In this document: piece by piece, positions 37,564 through 47,185 of the stretch
Layout: the number at the start of each line of letters is the position of its first letter
How positions within the stretch are numbered: position 1 is the stretch's first letter
From: a bacterium
GTDB taxonomy: Bacteria; UBP6; JAFGXH01
Length of the DNA stretch: 64,000 nucleotides
Assembly: GCA_027064085.1 (NCBI GenBank)
Contig: JAMOQH010000179.1
Coordinates: 10,017 to 74,016, forward strand
Reading direction: 5' to 3'
Notes under the pieces: generated by a model
What the model was told of the DNA's origin: nothing
Seen by the model: only the letters and a program-made list of their open reading frames with translations
The model's database searches: none
Translations under genes and position numbers: made by a program

Positions 37564-38379
37564 ATGAAAAGAATAATATCTTTAGTATTAATTATGAGTT
37601 TTATGAATACAAGTCTTTTATTTGCGAATGACTATTATAATAAAGCTAGAAGGCTTTATGATACTGTTGAATACAATGAAGCTTTAGAAGCTTTAGAAGA
37701 TGCAACTTCCCGAGAAGAGAATGATAAAAAAACATTAATAGAAATTTATTATTTAAAAGCTAAAATATATGCTATACTTGGAAAAGAGAAAGATGCTAAA
37801 AAACAATTTGTTAAATTATTGTTTTTGGACAATGAATATAAAATTTCAGAAGATGAATCGCCTAAGATAGTTAAATTTTTTAAAGAGACTAAAAAGAAGT
37901 TTATTGAATCCTTAACTGTTAAACTTAATACTCCTGAAATAATATTTGAAGCAGTTAGGAATGTTAAATATCAAAAAAGGGTAAAAATAAAAGCTATTAT
38001 TTCAAGTATGAATGAATCAAGAAATGCAAAAATATACTATAGAAGAATTGGAAGTTCTAAGTATCTCCAATCTGATATTTATCAATCAGAAGGAGACAAT
38101 TTTGAAGGCAATATTCCTTTACCTTTAAATATAGATAGAGATTTTGCTCTTGAATATTATATAGGGGTAGTTGATTTTTCTGGCAAAATGATAGCTCATT
38201 ATCCTTCAGCAGAAGAGCCTTTGATTTTATCAGTAACTTTAAGCAAAAAACAAGATAAAAAAAACTCTCCTGAAATATCAGATAATAGCTCAATATTAAA
38301 TGAATGGTGGTTTTGGACAGTAGTTGGTGTTGTTGTTATTGGAGCCGGTGCTGGAACTTATTTTGCAGTATCTAAATAA
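37564..38379 (+). CDS. Exported TPR-like protein with a C-terminal transmembrane helix
   Basis: The protein is 271 residues. A signal peptide (MKRIISLVLIMSFMNTSLLFA) is followed by helical TPR-like repeats (DYYNKARRLYDTVEYNEALE; EIYYLKAKIYAILGKEKDAK), a beta-rich middle (about 120-225) and a C-terminal helix (WWFWTVVGVVVIGAGAGTYF). This arrangement is common in myxobacterial-type envelope proteins that pair TPR with a terminal anchor. It lies 11 bases after the PP2C gene. The function is unknown. Confidence 0.75.
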   Translation: MKRIISLVLIMSFMNTSLLFANDYYNKARRLYDTVEYNEALEALEDATSREENDKKTLIEIYYLKAKIYAILGKEKDAKKQFVKLLFLDNEYKISEDESPKIVKFFKETKKKFIESLTVKLNTPEIIFEAVRNVKYQKRVKIKAIISSMNESRNAKIYYRRIGSSKYLQSDIYQSEGDNFEGNIPLPLNIDRDFALEYYIGVVDFSGKMIAHYPSAEEPLILSVTLSKKQDKKNSPEISDNSSILNEWWFWTVVGVVVIGAGAGTYFAVSK

Positions 38380-38383
38380 TAAT

Positions 38384-39574
38384 ATGTTTAAAAAACTTAA
38401 ACTAATTACTTTAATTTTAATAAAAATACTATATAGAAATGATTTAATAGATGATACTGATAAAAATACTTTAAAATTGATTTCTGAAAAAATTAAAAGT
38501 GCAACTACTGAGAAATCATTAAATAATATTTTAAAAGCTATTTTATTACTTGAACAAAGACTTTTAAATAATATTGAAACTCATTTAAATATGAAATTAG
38601 AAAATAAAGTTATTTATGAATTTATTAAAAAAATAAGTGTTTTAACGAAAAATAATAAATTTATTAAAAAAATAAATAAAATAAATGAAGAAAATATAAG
38701 TAATGATAATAAAGATTTATTGAGTTTATTTAAAGACTATACTGATTTTTTAGAAAAATATTTAGGTGATATAAATAAGCAAGAAATTAAATATAATGAA
38801 ATTTCAGAAGTTTTAAATTCTATGTTTGAAATAATTGCAAAGTTACCTAAAACAAATAATGATTTTAAGGATAAATTATTTGAATTAAAAGAAAAAATTG
38901 AACAGACAGATGATATAAAAAGTATTAAAAAATTAAAATCAACTCTTATGGTAATGATTGATGATATACAAATTGAAATATCAAGTTTTACTAAAAATAT
39001 TAATATAGTATTAGAAGAAAATCTCAAATATGCTAATTTAAAAATAAAAGCACTTGAAAATAAGGTAGATAAAGTTGTTAAAGATTCATATACTGATGCC
39101 TTAACTGGTGCGTTAAATAGAAAGTGGTTTAATGAAAATTTTAATGATTTCTTTTGGTTTGAAAAAAATAAGAATCATTTATTTGTGATTTTAGATATTG
39201 ATTATTTTAAAATGGTTAATGATACTTATGGTCATAAAGCCGGGGACATTGCTCTTAAAAAAGTTGTTAAAAGGTTTAAAAATGTTTTAAGAGGTAACAG
39301 AGAAGATAAGGTTATAAGATATGGTGGTGACGAATTTATAATTGTTTTAGTAGATGTTAGAGAAAATGATGTTTCATCTATTCTTAATAGGTTGCTAGAG
39401 TCTATAAATTCAAAAGTAATAAAAGCAGGTGATGATGCAATGAATCTTACTATTAGTATAGGGGCATCTATGTTTACTGAAGCTGACAAACCTGAAAAAC
39501 TTTTTGAATTAACCGATAAAAAATTATATATTTCAAAAGAAAATGGACGGAATCGTTTTACTAAGGATATTTAA
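38384..39574 (+). CDS. Diguanylate cyclase (GGDEF), altered inhibitory site
   Basis: The protein is 396 residues. ATG 38384 follows the previous stop by four bases; an upstream in-frame start at 38324 would overlap the TPR-like gene. The N-terminal about 230 residues are helical and predicted soluble, with no recognised sensor. The GGDEF domain starts at DALTGALNRKWF, has LFVILDIDYFKMVNDTYGHK and IRYGGDEFIIVL. The active site is intact, so it should make c-di-GMP from GTP. At the RxxD inhibitory site the sequence is NRED, so the arginine is replaced. It is paired with a second GGDEF gene two bases downstream. Confidence 0.9.
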   Translation: MFKKLKLITLILIKILYRNDLIDDTDKNTLKLISEKIKSATTEKSLNNILKAILLLEQRLLNNIETHLNMKLENKVIYEFIKKISVLTKNNKFIKKINKINEENISNDNKDLLSLFKDYTDFLEKYLGDINKQEIKYNEISEVLNSMFEIIAKLPKTNNDFKDKLFELKEKIEQTDDIKSIKKLKSTLMVMIDDIQIEISSFTKNINIVLEENLKYANLKIKALENKVDKVVKDSYTDALTGALNRKWFNENFNDFFWFEKNKNHLFVILDIDYFKMVNDTYGHKAGDIALKKVVKRFKNVLRGNREDKVIRYGGDEFIIVLVDVRENDVSSILNRLLESINSKVIKAGDDAMNLTISIGASMFTEADKPEKLFELTDKKLYISKENGRNRFTKDI

Positions 39575-39576
39575 TT

Positions 39577-40545
39577 ATGTTGCTTTCATACAATAAACTT
39601 TTTTACATTTCAAAAGATTTATTATCCACAATTGATTTAAATATTTTAATGAATAAGTTGAATAGTTTATTTTATAAGTATCTTGATGTGCATTCTTGGG
39701 CAATTGTAATTAAACCACTAAACACGCTTTATGTATTTCATAATAATAAACTATTTTTTCTTGATAGCTATAATAGAGATATTTTTGATTGGATAGAGTT
39801 TGAAGATATGTTTTATGATTTTAGTCAAGATACAGATGGTAAAATATCTGATTTACTAAAACAAATATCAATAAAATTAAAAAAGAAGTTTATTGATGTT
39901 TTAGACTATAAAGAAATTTATTTTGAAGATAAAGATTTATGTAAGATTGAGATATATAATAATCGTGACTTTAATTTTAGGAAAAATAAAGAATTTTTTG
40001 AAATAGTAAATTTATCTATTTTAAATGTTATAAAATATAAAAAGCTTATTGAATTAAATAAGCAAGATAGTTTAACGGGGTTATATAATTATAAAGAGTT
40101 TTTTAAAATATTAAATGATGAAATACTAATTTCTAAAAAAGAGGATAAAGAATTTTCAATTGTATTTATTGATATTGATGAATTTAAACAAGTTAATGAT
40201 ATTTACGGGCATCTAACTGGTAGTCAAATTTTAATAGAGTTTGGAAATATTCTATTGCAGGATATCAGGCATAAAGATTGTATTACAAGATATGGTGGTG
40301 ATGAGTATCTTATTTTGTTAAGGGATACAAATAAGAAAGAAGCAGTGAGTGTTTCTAAAAGGTTACTAACTTTAATTAGGAATAATAATTTTAGCAGTGA
40401 GAATAATGAAATTATTCATATCACTGCGTCAATGGGTATTGCAACTTTTCCTATAGATTCACAAAATAGTAAAGAATTAATAAATATTGCTGATGAAAAT
40501 ATGTATATTGTTAAAAAAGATAGTAAAAATGGAGTAAAATGGTGA
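39577..40545 (+). CDS. Diguanylate cyclase (GGDEY) with intact RxxD inhibitory site
   Basis: The protein is 322 residues. The N-terminal half (1-155) has a beta/alpha pattern that may be a GAF-like sensor (SWAIVIKPLNTLYVFHNNKL) but is divergent. The GGDEF domain begins at QDSLTGLYNYKEFF, has FSIVFIDIDEFKQVNDIYGH and TRYGGDEYLILL. The signature is GGDEY rather than GGDEF, a tolerated variant. RHKD upstream matches the RxxD product-inhibition site. Its stop lies inside the first codons of alaS (7-base overlap). Confidence 0.88.
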   Translation: MLLSYNKLFYISKDLLSTIDLNILMNKLNSLFYKYLDVHSWAIVIKPLNTLYVFHNNKLFFLDSYNRDIFDWIEFEDMFYDFSQDTDGKISDLLKQISIKLKKKFIDVLDYKEIYFEDKDLCKIEIYNNRDFNFRKNKEFFEIVNLSILNVIKYKKLIELNKQDSLTGLYNYKEFFKILNDEILISKKEDKEFSIVFIDIDEFKQVNDIYGHLTGSQILIEFGNILLQDIRHKDCITRYGGDEYLILLRDTNKKEAVSVSKRLLTLIRNNNFSSENNEIIHITASMGIATFPIDSQNSKELINIADENMYIVKKDSKNGVKW

Positions 40546-43205
40546 AAAGTTCTAATGAAATAAGAAACGATTTCTTAAAATATTTTAAAAGTAAAAAGCA
40601 TGAAATTATAAAAAGTTCTTCTTTGGTTCCTAATAATGATCCTACACTAATTTTTGTGAATGCAGGTATGGTTCCCTTTAAAGATATTTTTTTAGGTAAA
40701 GAAGAAAAAAATTATAAAAGAGCCACAAGTACTCAAAAATGTATGAGAGTTTCAGGTAAGCATAATGATTTAGAAAATGTAGGTAGAACGGCAAGGCATC
40801 ATACTTTTTTTGAAATGCTTGGAAATTTTTCTTTTGGAGATTATTTTAAAGAAGATGCTATTAAGTATGCTTGGGAATTCTTAACTGAAAAGATGGGGCT
40901 TGATATAAATAAATTATGGATAACTATCTATGATGATGATGATGATGCTTATAATATTTGGAAAAATGTAAAAAATGTAAAAGAAGAAAGAATAATAAGG
41001 CTTGGTGAAAAAGATAATTTTTGGTCTATGGGGGATATAGGCCCATGTGGTCCTTGTTCTGAAATACATATTGACCAAGGTGAACACATGAGTTGTGGTG
41101 ATAATTGTGGTCTTGGTACTTGTGATTGTGATAGATGGTTAGAAATTTGGAATTTAGTTTTTATGCAATATGATAGAGATGAAACAGGTAAATTAACTTT
41201 ACTTCCAAAACCTAGTATTGATACAGGAATGGGTCTTGAAAGGCTAACTGCAATTATTCAAGGTAAAGAAAGTAACTATGATACAGATTTATTTCTCCCT
41301 TTGTTGAATTATATATCTAACTTAGTGAAGAAAGAATATAACCCTAAAAGTCAATCAGAGGATAATGTAGCAATGAGAGTAATTGCAGACCATGCAAGGT
41401 CAACAGCGTTTTTAATGGCAGATGGGGTTATTCCTTCAAATGAAGCTAGGGGATATGTTCTTAGAAGGGTTATGAGACGAGCTATCCGTTTTGGTAAGAA
41501 ATTAGGTTTTAAAGATAATTTCTTGTATAAAGTTTGTTTAAAAGTTGTTGAAAATATGGGAGATGCTTATCCTGAATTGCTTCAAAATAAAGAAACAATA
41601 GAAAAAATAGTAATAAATGAAGAGACAAGATTTAGAAAAACTCTTGATAAAGGTGAAAAATTATTAAATTCCAAAATAGAAGAGTTATCTAAACAAAATT
41701 TAAATACAATAGATGGGGCCACTTTATTTTTGTTATATGATGCCTATGGTTTTCCTATTGATTTAAGTGAATTGATTGCTCAAGAAAAAGGATTTACTAT
41801 TGATGAAATAGGTTTTAAAAAAGCTTTAGCTGAACAAAAATCAAGAAGTAGGGCAAAACAAAAATTTATTCATAATAATAAAGAATTTAACAATATTTTA
41901 GATTCTTTGTATAAAAAGCATGGAAAAACTGAGTTTTTAGGTTATGATTTACTTAAGTCAGATGGAAAGCTATTATCTATTATTGCAGAAAATGATAAAG
42001 TAATAAAAGAAGCAGTTGCTGACGATGAAGCTAAATTTATTTTAATTTTTGATAAAACACCATTTTATGCAGAAAGTGGTGGACAAGTTTCTGATAAGGG
42101 ATATATTGAAGGCGATAATTATAAGGCTGAAATACTTGATATTCAAAAAACTGCTCAAGGAGTATTTTATCATACTGTAAGATTAACAAGAGGAATATTA
42201 AAATTAGATAATAGCTATAATCTAAGTGTTGATGAAAAAAATAGAGATAATATCACTAAAAATCACTCGGCGACACATTTACTTCAAGCTGGTTTAAGAG
42301 CTGTTGTCGGAGAACATGTTCATCAGGAAGGTTCTTTTGTTGATTCTGAAAAATTAAGATTTGACTTTAATCATTTTGAATCATTAACAGATGAACAAAT
42401 TCGTGATATTGAAATTTATGTTAATAAATTAATATTAGAAAATGAAAAAACTATTATTACTCAAATGAATATAGATGAAGCTAAAAACTCTGGAGCAACG
42501 GCTCTATTTAATGAAAAATATGGAGATATTGTTAGAACAGTTAAGCTAACAGACAAAAGTTTTGAATTATGTGGAGGGACTCATGTAAAAAGAACAGGAG
42601 ATATTGGGCCTTTTAAAATAATTTCTGAATCTTCTGTAGCTTCTGGAATAAGAAGAATTGAAGCAATTAGAGGAATGAAAGTTGTAAAGCTTATTCAGAG
42701 GCAACATAGTAATGAAAAAAGGATTATTACTAAATTAAAAGCCTCGAAAGGTTCTTTTTTAGAGAAATTAGACTATGTAATCAAAAAAAATAAAGAATTA
42801 GAAAGAGAAATTAATAGTTTAAAGCAAGAAATTAATCTTTTAAAACTTTCAGGTGGTACTTCTGATAAAAAAGATAATGTTTTAGAAATAAATGGTCATA
42901 GTATAATATTTAATGTAGTAGCTGATTTAAATCCCAAAGAGTTAAAAAGTCTTGGAGATAATTTAAAACAAAAAAATAAAAATGCAATAATATTGCTTTT
43001 ATCAAAATCGAAAAAAGGCTATATGATTGTTTTAATGAAAGGAGATTCTTTAAGTTTACATTGTGGAAAGATTCTTAAATCGCTTATGGCTGAAATAAAT
43101 GGCAGAGGTGGTGGAAAAGAAAATATGGCTCAGGGAGGAGCAACACTAGATTTTAGTCCAGAGCAAATTAAAGAAAAATTTATATCAATAATTGAGTCTT
43201 TATAA
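40539..43205 (+). CDS. alaS: Alanyl-tRNA synthetase
   Basis: The protein is 888 residues, normal length. Class II core: FFKSKKHEIIKSSSLVP-like start, TFFEMLGNFSFGDYFK, GPCGPCSEI and DTGMGLERL. The editing domain has HSATHLLQAGLR and the distal CGGTHVKRTGDIG, which clear Ser/Gly mischarging. The C-Ala region ends NGRGGGKENMAQGG. A CDCDRW segment after GPCGPCSEIHID could bind zinc. GGAG precedes ATG 40539 within the end of the GGDEF gene, so it is coupled to it. Confidence 0.97.
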   Translation: MVKSSNEIRNDFLKYFKSKKHEIIKSSSLVPNNDPTLIFVNAGMVPFKDIFLGKEEKNYKRATSTQKCMRVSGKHNDLENVGRTARHHTFFEMLGNFSFGDYFKEDAIKYAWEFLTEKMGLDINKLWITIYDDDDDAYNIWKNVKNVKEERIIRLGEKDNFWSMGDIGPCGPCSEIHIDQGEHMSCGDNCGLGTCDCDRWLEIWNLVFMQYDRDETGKLTLLPKPSIDTGMGLERLTAIIQGKESNYDTDLFLPLLNYISNLVKKEYNPKSQSEDNVAMRVIADHARSTAFLMADGVIPSNEARGYVLRRVMRRAIRFGKKLGFKDNFLYKVCLKVVENMGDAYPELLQNKETIEKIVINEETRFRKTLDKGEKLLNSKIEELSKQNLNTIDGATLFLLYDAYGFPIDLSELIAQEKGFTIDEIGFKKALAEQKSRSRAKQKFIHNNKEFNNILDSLYKKHGKTEFLGYDLLKSDGKLLSIIAENDKVIKEAVADDEAKFILIFDKTPFYAESGGQVSDKGYIEGDNYKAEILDIQKTAQGVFYHTVRLTRGILKLDNSYNLSVDEKNRDNITKNHSATHLLQAGLRAVVGEHVHQEGSFVDSEKLRFDFNHFESLTDEQIRDIEIYVNKLILENEKTIITQMNIDEAKNSGATALFNEKYGDIVRTVKLTDKSFELCGGTHVKRTGDIGPFKIISESSVASGIRRIEAIRGMKVVKLIQRQHSNEKRIITKLKASKGSFLEKLDYVIKKNKELEREINSLKQEINLLKLSGGTSDKKDNVLEINGHSIIFNVVADLNPKELKSLGDNLKQKNKNAIILLLSKSKKGYMIVLMKGDSLSLHCGKILKSLMAEINGRGGGKENMAQGGATLDFSPEQIKEKFISIIESL

Positions 43206-43217
43206 TAAAGGATAAAA

Positions 43218-43853
43218 TTGACAACTGATTATATTTTAACGGTTTTTATTACAATTTTTACTGTTGTTGACCCTCTTGGATTAATACCTGTTTTTATACC
43301 TATTGCAGAAAACTTTAACAAGAAAGACAGAAAAAGACTTATTTTTATGTCTTTTCTTATTGCAACAATTATTGCTAGTATATTTTTATTACTTGGAAAG
43401 AAGTTATTTGGATATTTAGGTATAGAATTTAATGCAATTTATATTGTAGGTGGGATTTTATTGTTTTTAATTGGTTTAGATATGATTTATGCTAGGCCAA
43501 GAAGAAGTAAATCCTCTCCAGAGGAAAAAGAAGATGCTATAGATGAAGAAGACTACAAAGAAGTTGCTGTTTTTCCTCTTGCTATCCCAATGTTGGCAGG
43601 GCCTGGAACAATTGCAACTTTAATTATGTTTTCATCAAAACACCATACTACTGCCAATTTGGTAATTGTATTTTTGGCTATGCTTTTTGCATTCTTATCT
43701 GCTGTAGTTGCAATGTTATTTTCTGATAAAGTATTGAAGGTTTTGGGAAGAACTGGAATTAATGTTTTAGACCGGGTAGTTGGTCTTATTTTATGTTCTT
43801 TGGCTATACAATTTATTATAAATGCTATTGTTAGCATAATAAGAGGGATTTAA
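43218..43853 (+). CDS. MarC family integral membrane protein
   Basis: The protein is 211 residues, TTG start 43218. It has six hydrophobic helices. The family motifs VDPLGLIPVFIPI, YIVGGILLFLIGLDMI, FPLAIPMLAGPGTIATLI and GLILCSLAIQFIINAI are clear. MarC/UPF0056 proteins are inner-membrane proteins of undefined transport role. It is 12 bases after alaS. Confidence 0.92.
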   Translation: MTTDYILTVFITIFTVVDPLGLIPVFIPIAENFNKKDRKRLIFMSFLIATIIASIFLLLGKKLFGYLGIEFNAIYIVGGILLFLIGLDMIYARPRRSKSSPEEKEDAIDEEDYKEVAVFPLAIPMLAGPGTIATLIMFSSKHHTTANLVIVFLAMLFAFLSAVVAMLFSDKVLKVLGRTGINVLDRVVGLILCSLAIQFIINAIVSIIRGI

Positions 43854-43990
43854 CGGTTTCTTTTATTAAATTTATGTAAAATTCAGAAAAAAATTTAAAA
43901 ATCCGATTAAAATAGACAAGTTAAGTTAATTATTTGACTATAATTCTTAATTTGTGCAATAATTTAATTGTTTTATTAGTAGGAGTGGAA

Positions 43991-45265
43991 ATGGCTATTG
44001 TTAGAAGTCATGGTGAAACCAATGTTGGGCGTAAAAGAAAGCACAATGAAGATAACTTTTTAATTGACAGTGATTTAAAATTATATATTGTTGCTGATGG
44101 AATGGGTGGTCATAATGCAGGTGAAGTTGCTAGTGAGTATACTATCAAAATAATTAGAAGAGAAGTTTTAAAAAATAAAGAAATTATTCTTAAAACAATT
44201 AAAGCTGAAAAGGCTGGTAATCAAGGAGAACCTGAAGAAGCAATTAGGCTTGTTGAACATGCTATTCAGACTGCTTGTTATGAAGTGTTTCATATGGCTC
44301 AGGCAAATGAATCAAGAAAAGGAATGGGGACAACGGTGGTTGTTTTATTGATTGTTGGAGATAGAGCTATTGTGGCTCATGTTGGTGATAGTAGGGTTTA
44401 TCTTGTAAGAAAAAATAAACTTCATCAAATAACAGAAGATCACTCTATGGTTCAAGAACAACTAAAACAAGGTAAAATAACAAAAGAAGAAGCAGAACAC
44501 TCTCCTTATAAAAATGTTATTACTAGAGCAATTGGTATTTATGAATATGTGCCACCAGATATTATTTATTTAGAATTAGCAAGAGAAGATAGGTTTATGT
44601 TATGTAGTGATGGTGTTTATCCTTATTTTTCAGAAGATGAATTACTGAAAACTTTAATAACCAAAAAACCCCTAGATCAAATTTCTAATTTTATGGTAAA
44701 CAAAGTTTTAAATGCTGGAGCACATGATAACTTAACGATTATTATTGCTGAAATAGTTAATATTAATACAAAAGTATCTCAAATGGAAATTTCTAGTAAG
44801 TTAGATATTCTTAAAAAGATTCCTTTGTTTCAATATTTAGGTTATAAAGAATTAGTAAAAACTTATAGTATTATTTCTACTAAAAAATATAATGCTGGAG
44901 ATATCATTATTCAGGAAGGTGATATAGGACAGGAGTTTTTTATATTATTTAAAGGTAAAGTTGCTGTTTTAAAAGGAGATGTTGAAGTCGCTCAATTAAA
45001 TCCTGGAAGTAATTTTGGGGAAATGGGGCTTGTTGATAATGCACCAAGGTCAGCAACTATTAAAGCTTTAGATACATGTTATCTAATGGTTGTTGAAAGA
45101 TCTAAGTTTTTTGAATTAATGAAAAAAGAGCCTAAGATTTCAGTTAAATTATTGTGGAGCTTCTTAAAGGTATTTTCTGCAAGATTAAGAGCAACCACTA
45201 ATGAATTATCTGAAGCTAAAAACACTAAAAAAGAAGATGATAATCTAGATCTTTTTGGTGAATAA
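43991..45265 (+). CDS. PP2C phosphatase fused to a cyclic-nucleotide-binding domain
   Basis: The protein is 424 residues. ATG 43991 with AGGAG five bases upstream; the in-frame start at 43934 is in a promoter-like region. Residues 1-245 are PP2C with KHNEDNF, VADGMGGHNAGE, GMGTTVVVL, AHVGDSRVYL, TEDHSMV, FMLCSDGVYP and AHDNLTIIIAE. Residues about 265-385 form a cNMP-binding fold with PLFQYLGYKELVKTYS, GDIIIQEGDIGQEFFIL and FGEMGLVDNAPRSATI, the last being the phosphate-binding cassette with its conserved Glu and Arg. The C-terminal helix is charged. The fusion suggests phosphatase activity controlled by cAMP or cGMP, or targeting through that domain. Confidence 0.93.
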   Translation: MAIVRSHGETNVGRKRKHNEDNFLIDSDLKLYIVADGMGGHNAGEVASEYTIKIIRREVLKNKEIILKTIKAEKAGNQGEPEEAIRLVEHAIQTACYEVFHMAQANESRKGMGTTVVVLLIVGDRAIVAHVGDSRVYLVRKNKLHQITEDHSMVQEQLKQGKITKEEAEHSPYKNVITRAIGIYEYVPPDIIYLELAREDRFMLCSDGVYPYFSEDELLKTLITKKPLDQISNFMVNKVLNAGAHDNLTIIIAEIVNINTKVSQMEISSKLDILKKIPLFQYLGYKELVKTYSIISTKKYNAGDIIIQEGDIGQEFFILFKGKVAVLKGDVEVAQLNPGSNFGEMGLVDNAPRSATIKALDTCYLMVVERSKFFELMKKEPKISVKLLWSFLKVFSARLRATTNELSEAKNTKKEDDNLDLFGE

Positions 45266-45280
45266 AGTCTAAGGAGTTAT

Positions 45281-46759
45281 ATGAAACTATCTATAAATGT
45301 AATACTCTTAATTTTTTTTTTTATAGGAATATCATCTTGTAATGAAAAGGAAAACCCTCCTAATGATACTTGTTCACCAAGCAATTTAAATGGTAAATGT
45401 GAAGATAATAAAACTTGTGTAAGAGGTAGCTGTATTTATGAATGCAATGATAATCTAGAGTGTCCTAAAAATTATCATTGTGATAATAATGTCTGTTATG
45501 ATACAACCAAACTATGTTCGCAAAATAATTATTTTGGTACTTGCTCTGAAAATAAAACCTGTGTAAAGGGTGTTTGCAGGAATTTAAATCCATGTTCTGC
45601 CTTAAATACAAATGGAATTTGTTCATCTGAAGATAGAATTTGTTATAATGGTATATGTGTTAATAATAATAATGAGTGTAAGCCTTGGAACACAAAGGGA
45701 GATTGTCCTGAAAATTATTATTGTGATAATGGAAATTGTGTTCATAATAAAGTAGAATACCCTTGTTCATTACAATATCCCGATGGGAACTGTTCTTCTA
45801 AATTTGATTCATGTATCAATGGGATTTGTATGGATACTGAATATGCATGTGGTAAAAGTGAAATCGGAATAGATTGTCCAGCAGGTCAGTCGTGTAGTTT
45901 AGGGAATTGTATTTTTGACAATGCTAAGCTTTGTTCTGTTGATTATCCCTTTGGTTATTGTGAAAATAGTAGAAAAAAGTGTTACGATGGCGTTTGTTAT
46001 GATTTAAAAAACTCATGTTCTACTATTGATAAATTTGGAAAATGTGAAGCAAATGAAATTTGTGATGATGGACTTTGTGTTCCTGTTTTAGTTGAATGCA
46101 ATGAAACAGTTTCTTGTCCTGATACTAATAGGCAAGAATGTAAAGAGAATAAATGTATTGATAAGCCTATTTTTTGTGAAGATGGTGCTTTAAATGGATT
46201 GTGTCCTGAGGGTAAAGCATGTGTTGATTCTGAATGTAAAGATATAACAGAAGATTGTTCTAGTAGTAATTTAACAGGAAAATGCAATGCGTTAAATTTA
46301 AAATGTATAAATGGAACTTGCCTTGATAGTTCACAAGAAGATATTTGCTCATCTTTTAATTTAAGTGGTAATTGTCCAAGTGGAATGATATGCAATAGTG
46401 GAATATGTACGGGTAATGTTAGTCAGGGAGAAATTGGTAATCCATGTGTTATTGATGCTCAATGTAAATCAGAACTATTATGTGAAAAAACATTTCTAGA
46501 TGGTTATTGTACAAAAGAATGTTCAGAAAGTACAGATTGTGATGAAAATTCATTGTGTTATATGCTTTCTGCTACCAAAGGATATTGTATGGCTAAATGT
46601 TCTGTCAATATACCGAATAGTTGTTCAAGAAATAATTTAGAAGATTATATTTGTTATCCTATAAATGGTAATGATGGTATTTGTTTATATGATTGCAAAT
46701 ATAATAATTGTTTTGAAACAAATAAAACTTGTAATCCTGTAACTGGAATTTGTCAATAA
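45281..46759 (+). CDS. Cysteine-repeat lipoprotein, related to the one at 8805-11771
   Basis: The protein is 492 residues, AAGGAG before ATG 45281. A lipoprotein signal (LIFFFIGISSC) is followed by about a dozen modules with C-S-x-x-x-x-x-G-x-C-x-x-x-x-x-C-x-x-G-x-C, for example CSPSNLNGKCEDNKTC and CSSFNLSGNCPSGMIC. The module and the terminal TGICQ / YGICQ ending are shared with the larger lipoprotein at 8805-11771, so they are paralogues. It is probably cotranscribed with the PP2C-cNMP gene (15-base gap). It looks like a structural or binding surface protein. Confidence 0.85.
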   Translation: MKLSINVILLIFFFIGISSCNEKENPPNDTCSPSNLNGKCEDNKTCVRGSCIYECNDNLECPKNYHCDNNVCYDTTKLCSQNNYFGTCSENKTCVKGVCRNLNPCSALNTNGICSSEDRICYNGICVNNNNECKPWNTKGDCPENYYCDNGNCVHNKVEYPCSLQYPDGNCSSKFDSCINGICMDTEYACGKSEIGIDCPAGQSCSLGNCIFDNAKLCSVDYPFGYCENSRKKCYDGVCYDLKNSCSTIDKFGKCEANEICDDGLCVPVLVECNETVSCPDTNRQECKENKCIDKPIFCEDGALNGLCPEGKACVDSECKDITEDCSSSNLTGKCNALNLKCINGTCLDSSQEDICSSFNLSGNCPSGMICNSGICTGNVSQGEIGNPCVIDAQCKSELLCEKTFLDGYCTKECSESTDCDENSLCYMLSATKGYCMAKCSVNIPNSCSRNNLEDYICYPINGNDGICLYDCKYNNCFETNKTCNPVTGICQ

Positions 46760-46762
46760 GAT

Positions 46763-46990
46763 TTATTTCTCTTCTTTTTTTACATAGAGTAATGTGTTTT
46801 CAAGTATTACAACATCTCCAGAATATACTTTTTTTCTTTTTCTAGTTTCAATTTCACTATTATATAGAACTTCTCCGTTTTCAATAAGCATTTTGGCTTC
46901 ACTTCCATCATTTACTAAACCTGCAAATTTTAATAACTTAAAGAGCTCTATGTACTCGCCTTTAATATTAATTTCTATTTTTTCTTTCAT
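46763..46990 (-). CDS. S4-domain RNA-binding protein (YbcJ-like)
   Basis: The protein is 75 residues with an S4 fold: EYIELFKLLKFAGLVNDGSE, AKMLIENGEVLYNSEIETRK and GDVVIL. Small single-domain S4 proteins of this kind (YbcJ/YaaA type) bind structured RNA, perhaps ribosomal. It is convergent with the lipoprotein gene, with only three bases between stops. Confidence 0.9.
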   Translation of the reverse strand: MKEKIEINIKGEYIELFKLLKFAGLVNDGSEAKMLIENGEVLYNSEIETRKRKKVYSGDVVILENTLLYVKKEEK

Positions 46991-47097
46991 ATTTTCTCCA
47001 ATTTGAATAAATATTTATTATAGTATAAATTCATATATTTATCTAATAAAATTTTTTTTATAAATAATTTCGATTTACTGAGTTTTCTAAAAGAATA

Positions 47098-47126
47098 TTG
47101 TAAAAATAAATAGAATCTGTTATAAT
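47098..47126 (+). promoter_or_regulatory. Sigma-70 promoter of the glp operon
   Basis: TTGTAA (47098-47103), 17 bases and perfect TATAAT (47121-47126) precede glpA by about 60 bases. Confidence 0.65.
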
Positions 47127-47185
47127 TTACACCCTTAGGATTTGTTGAAACAAGTCATAATTTAATTATAGAGATAAGGAATATA

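Noticed and set aside
43934-43963. Promoter TTGACT-18-AATAAT before the PP2C-cNMP gene
   Set aside because: The -10 match is poor, and a TATAAT at 43939-43944 has no -35 at proper spacing, so I could not define a promoter.
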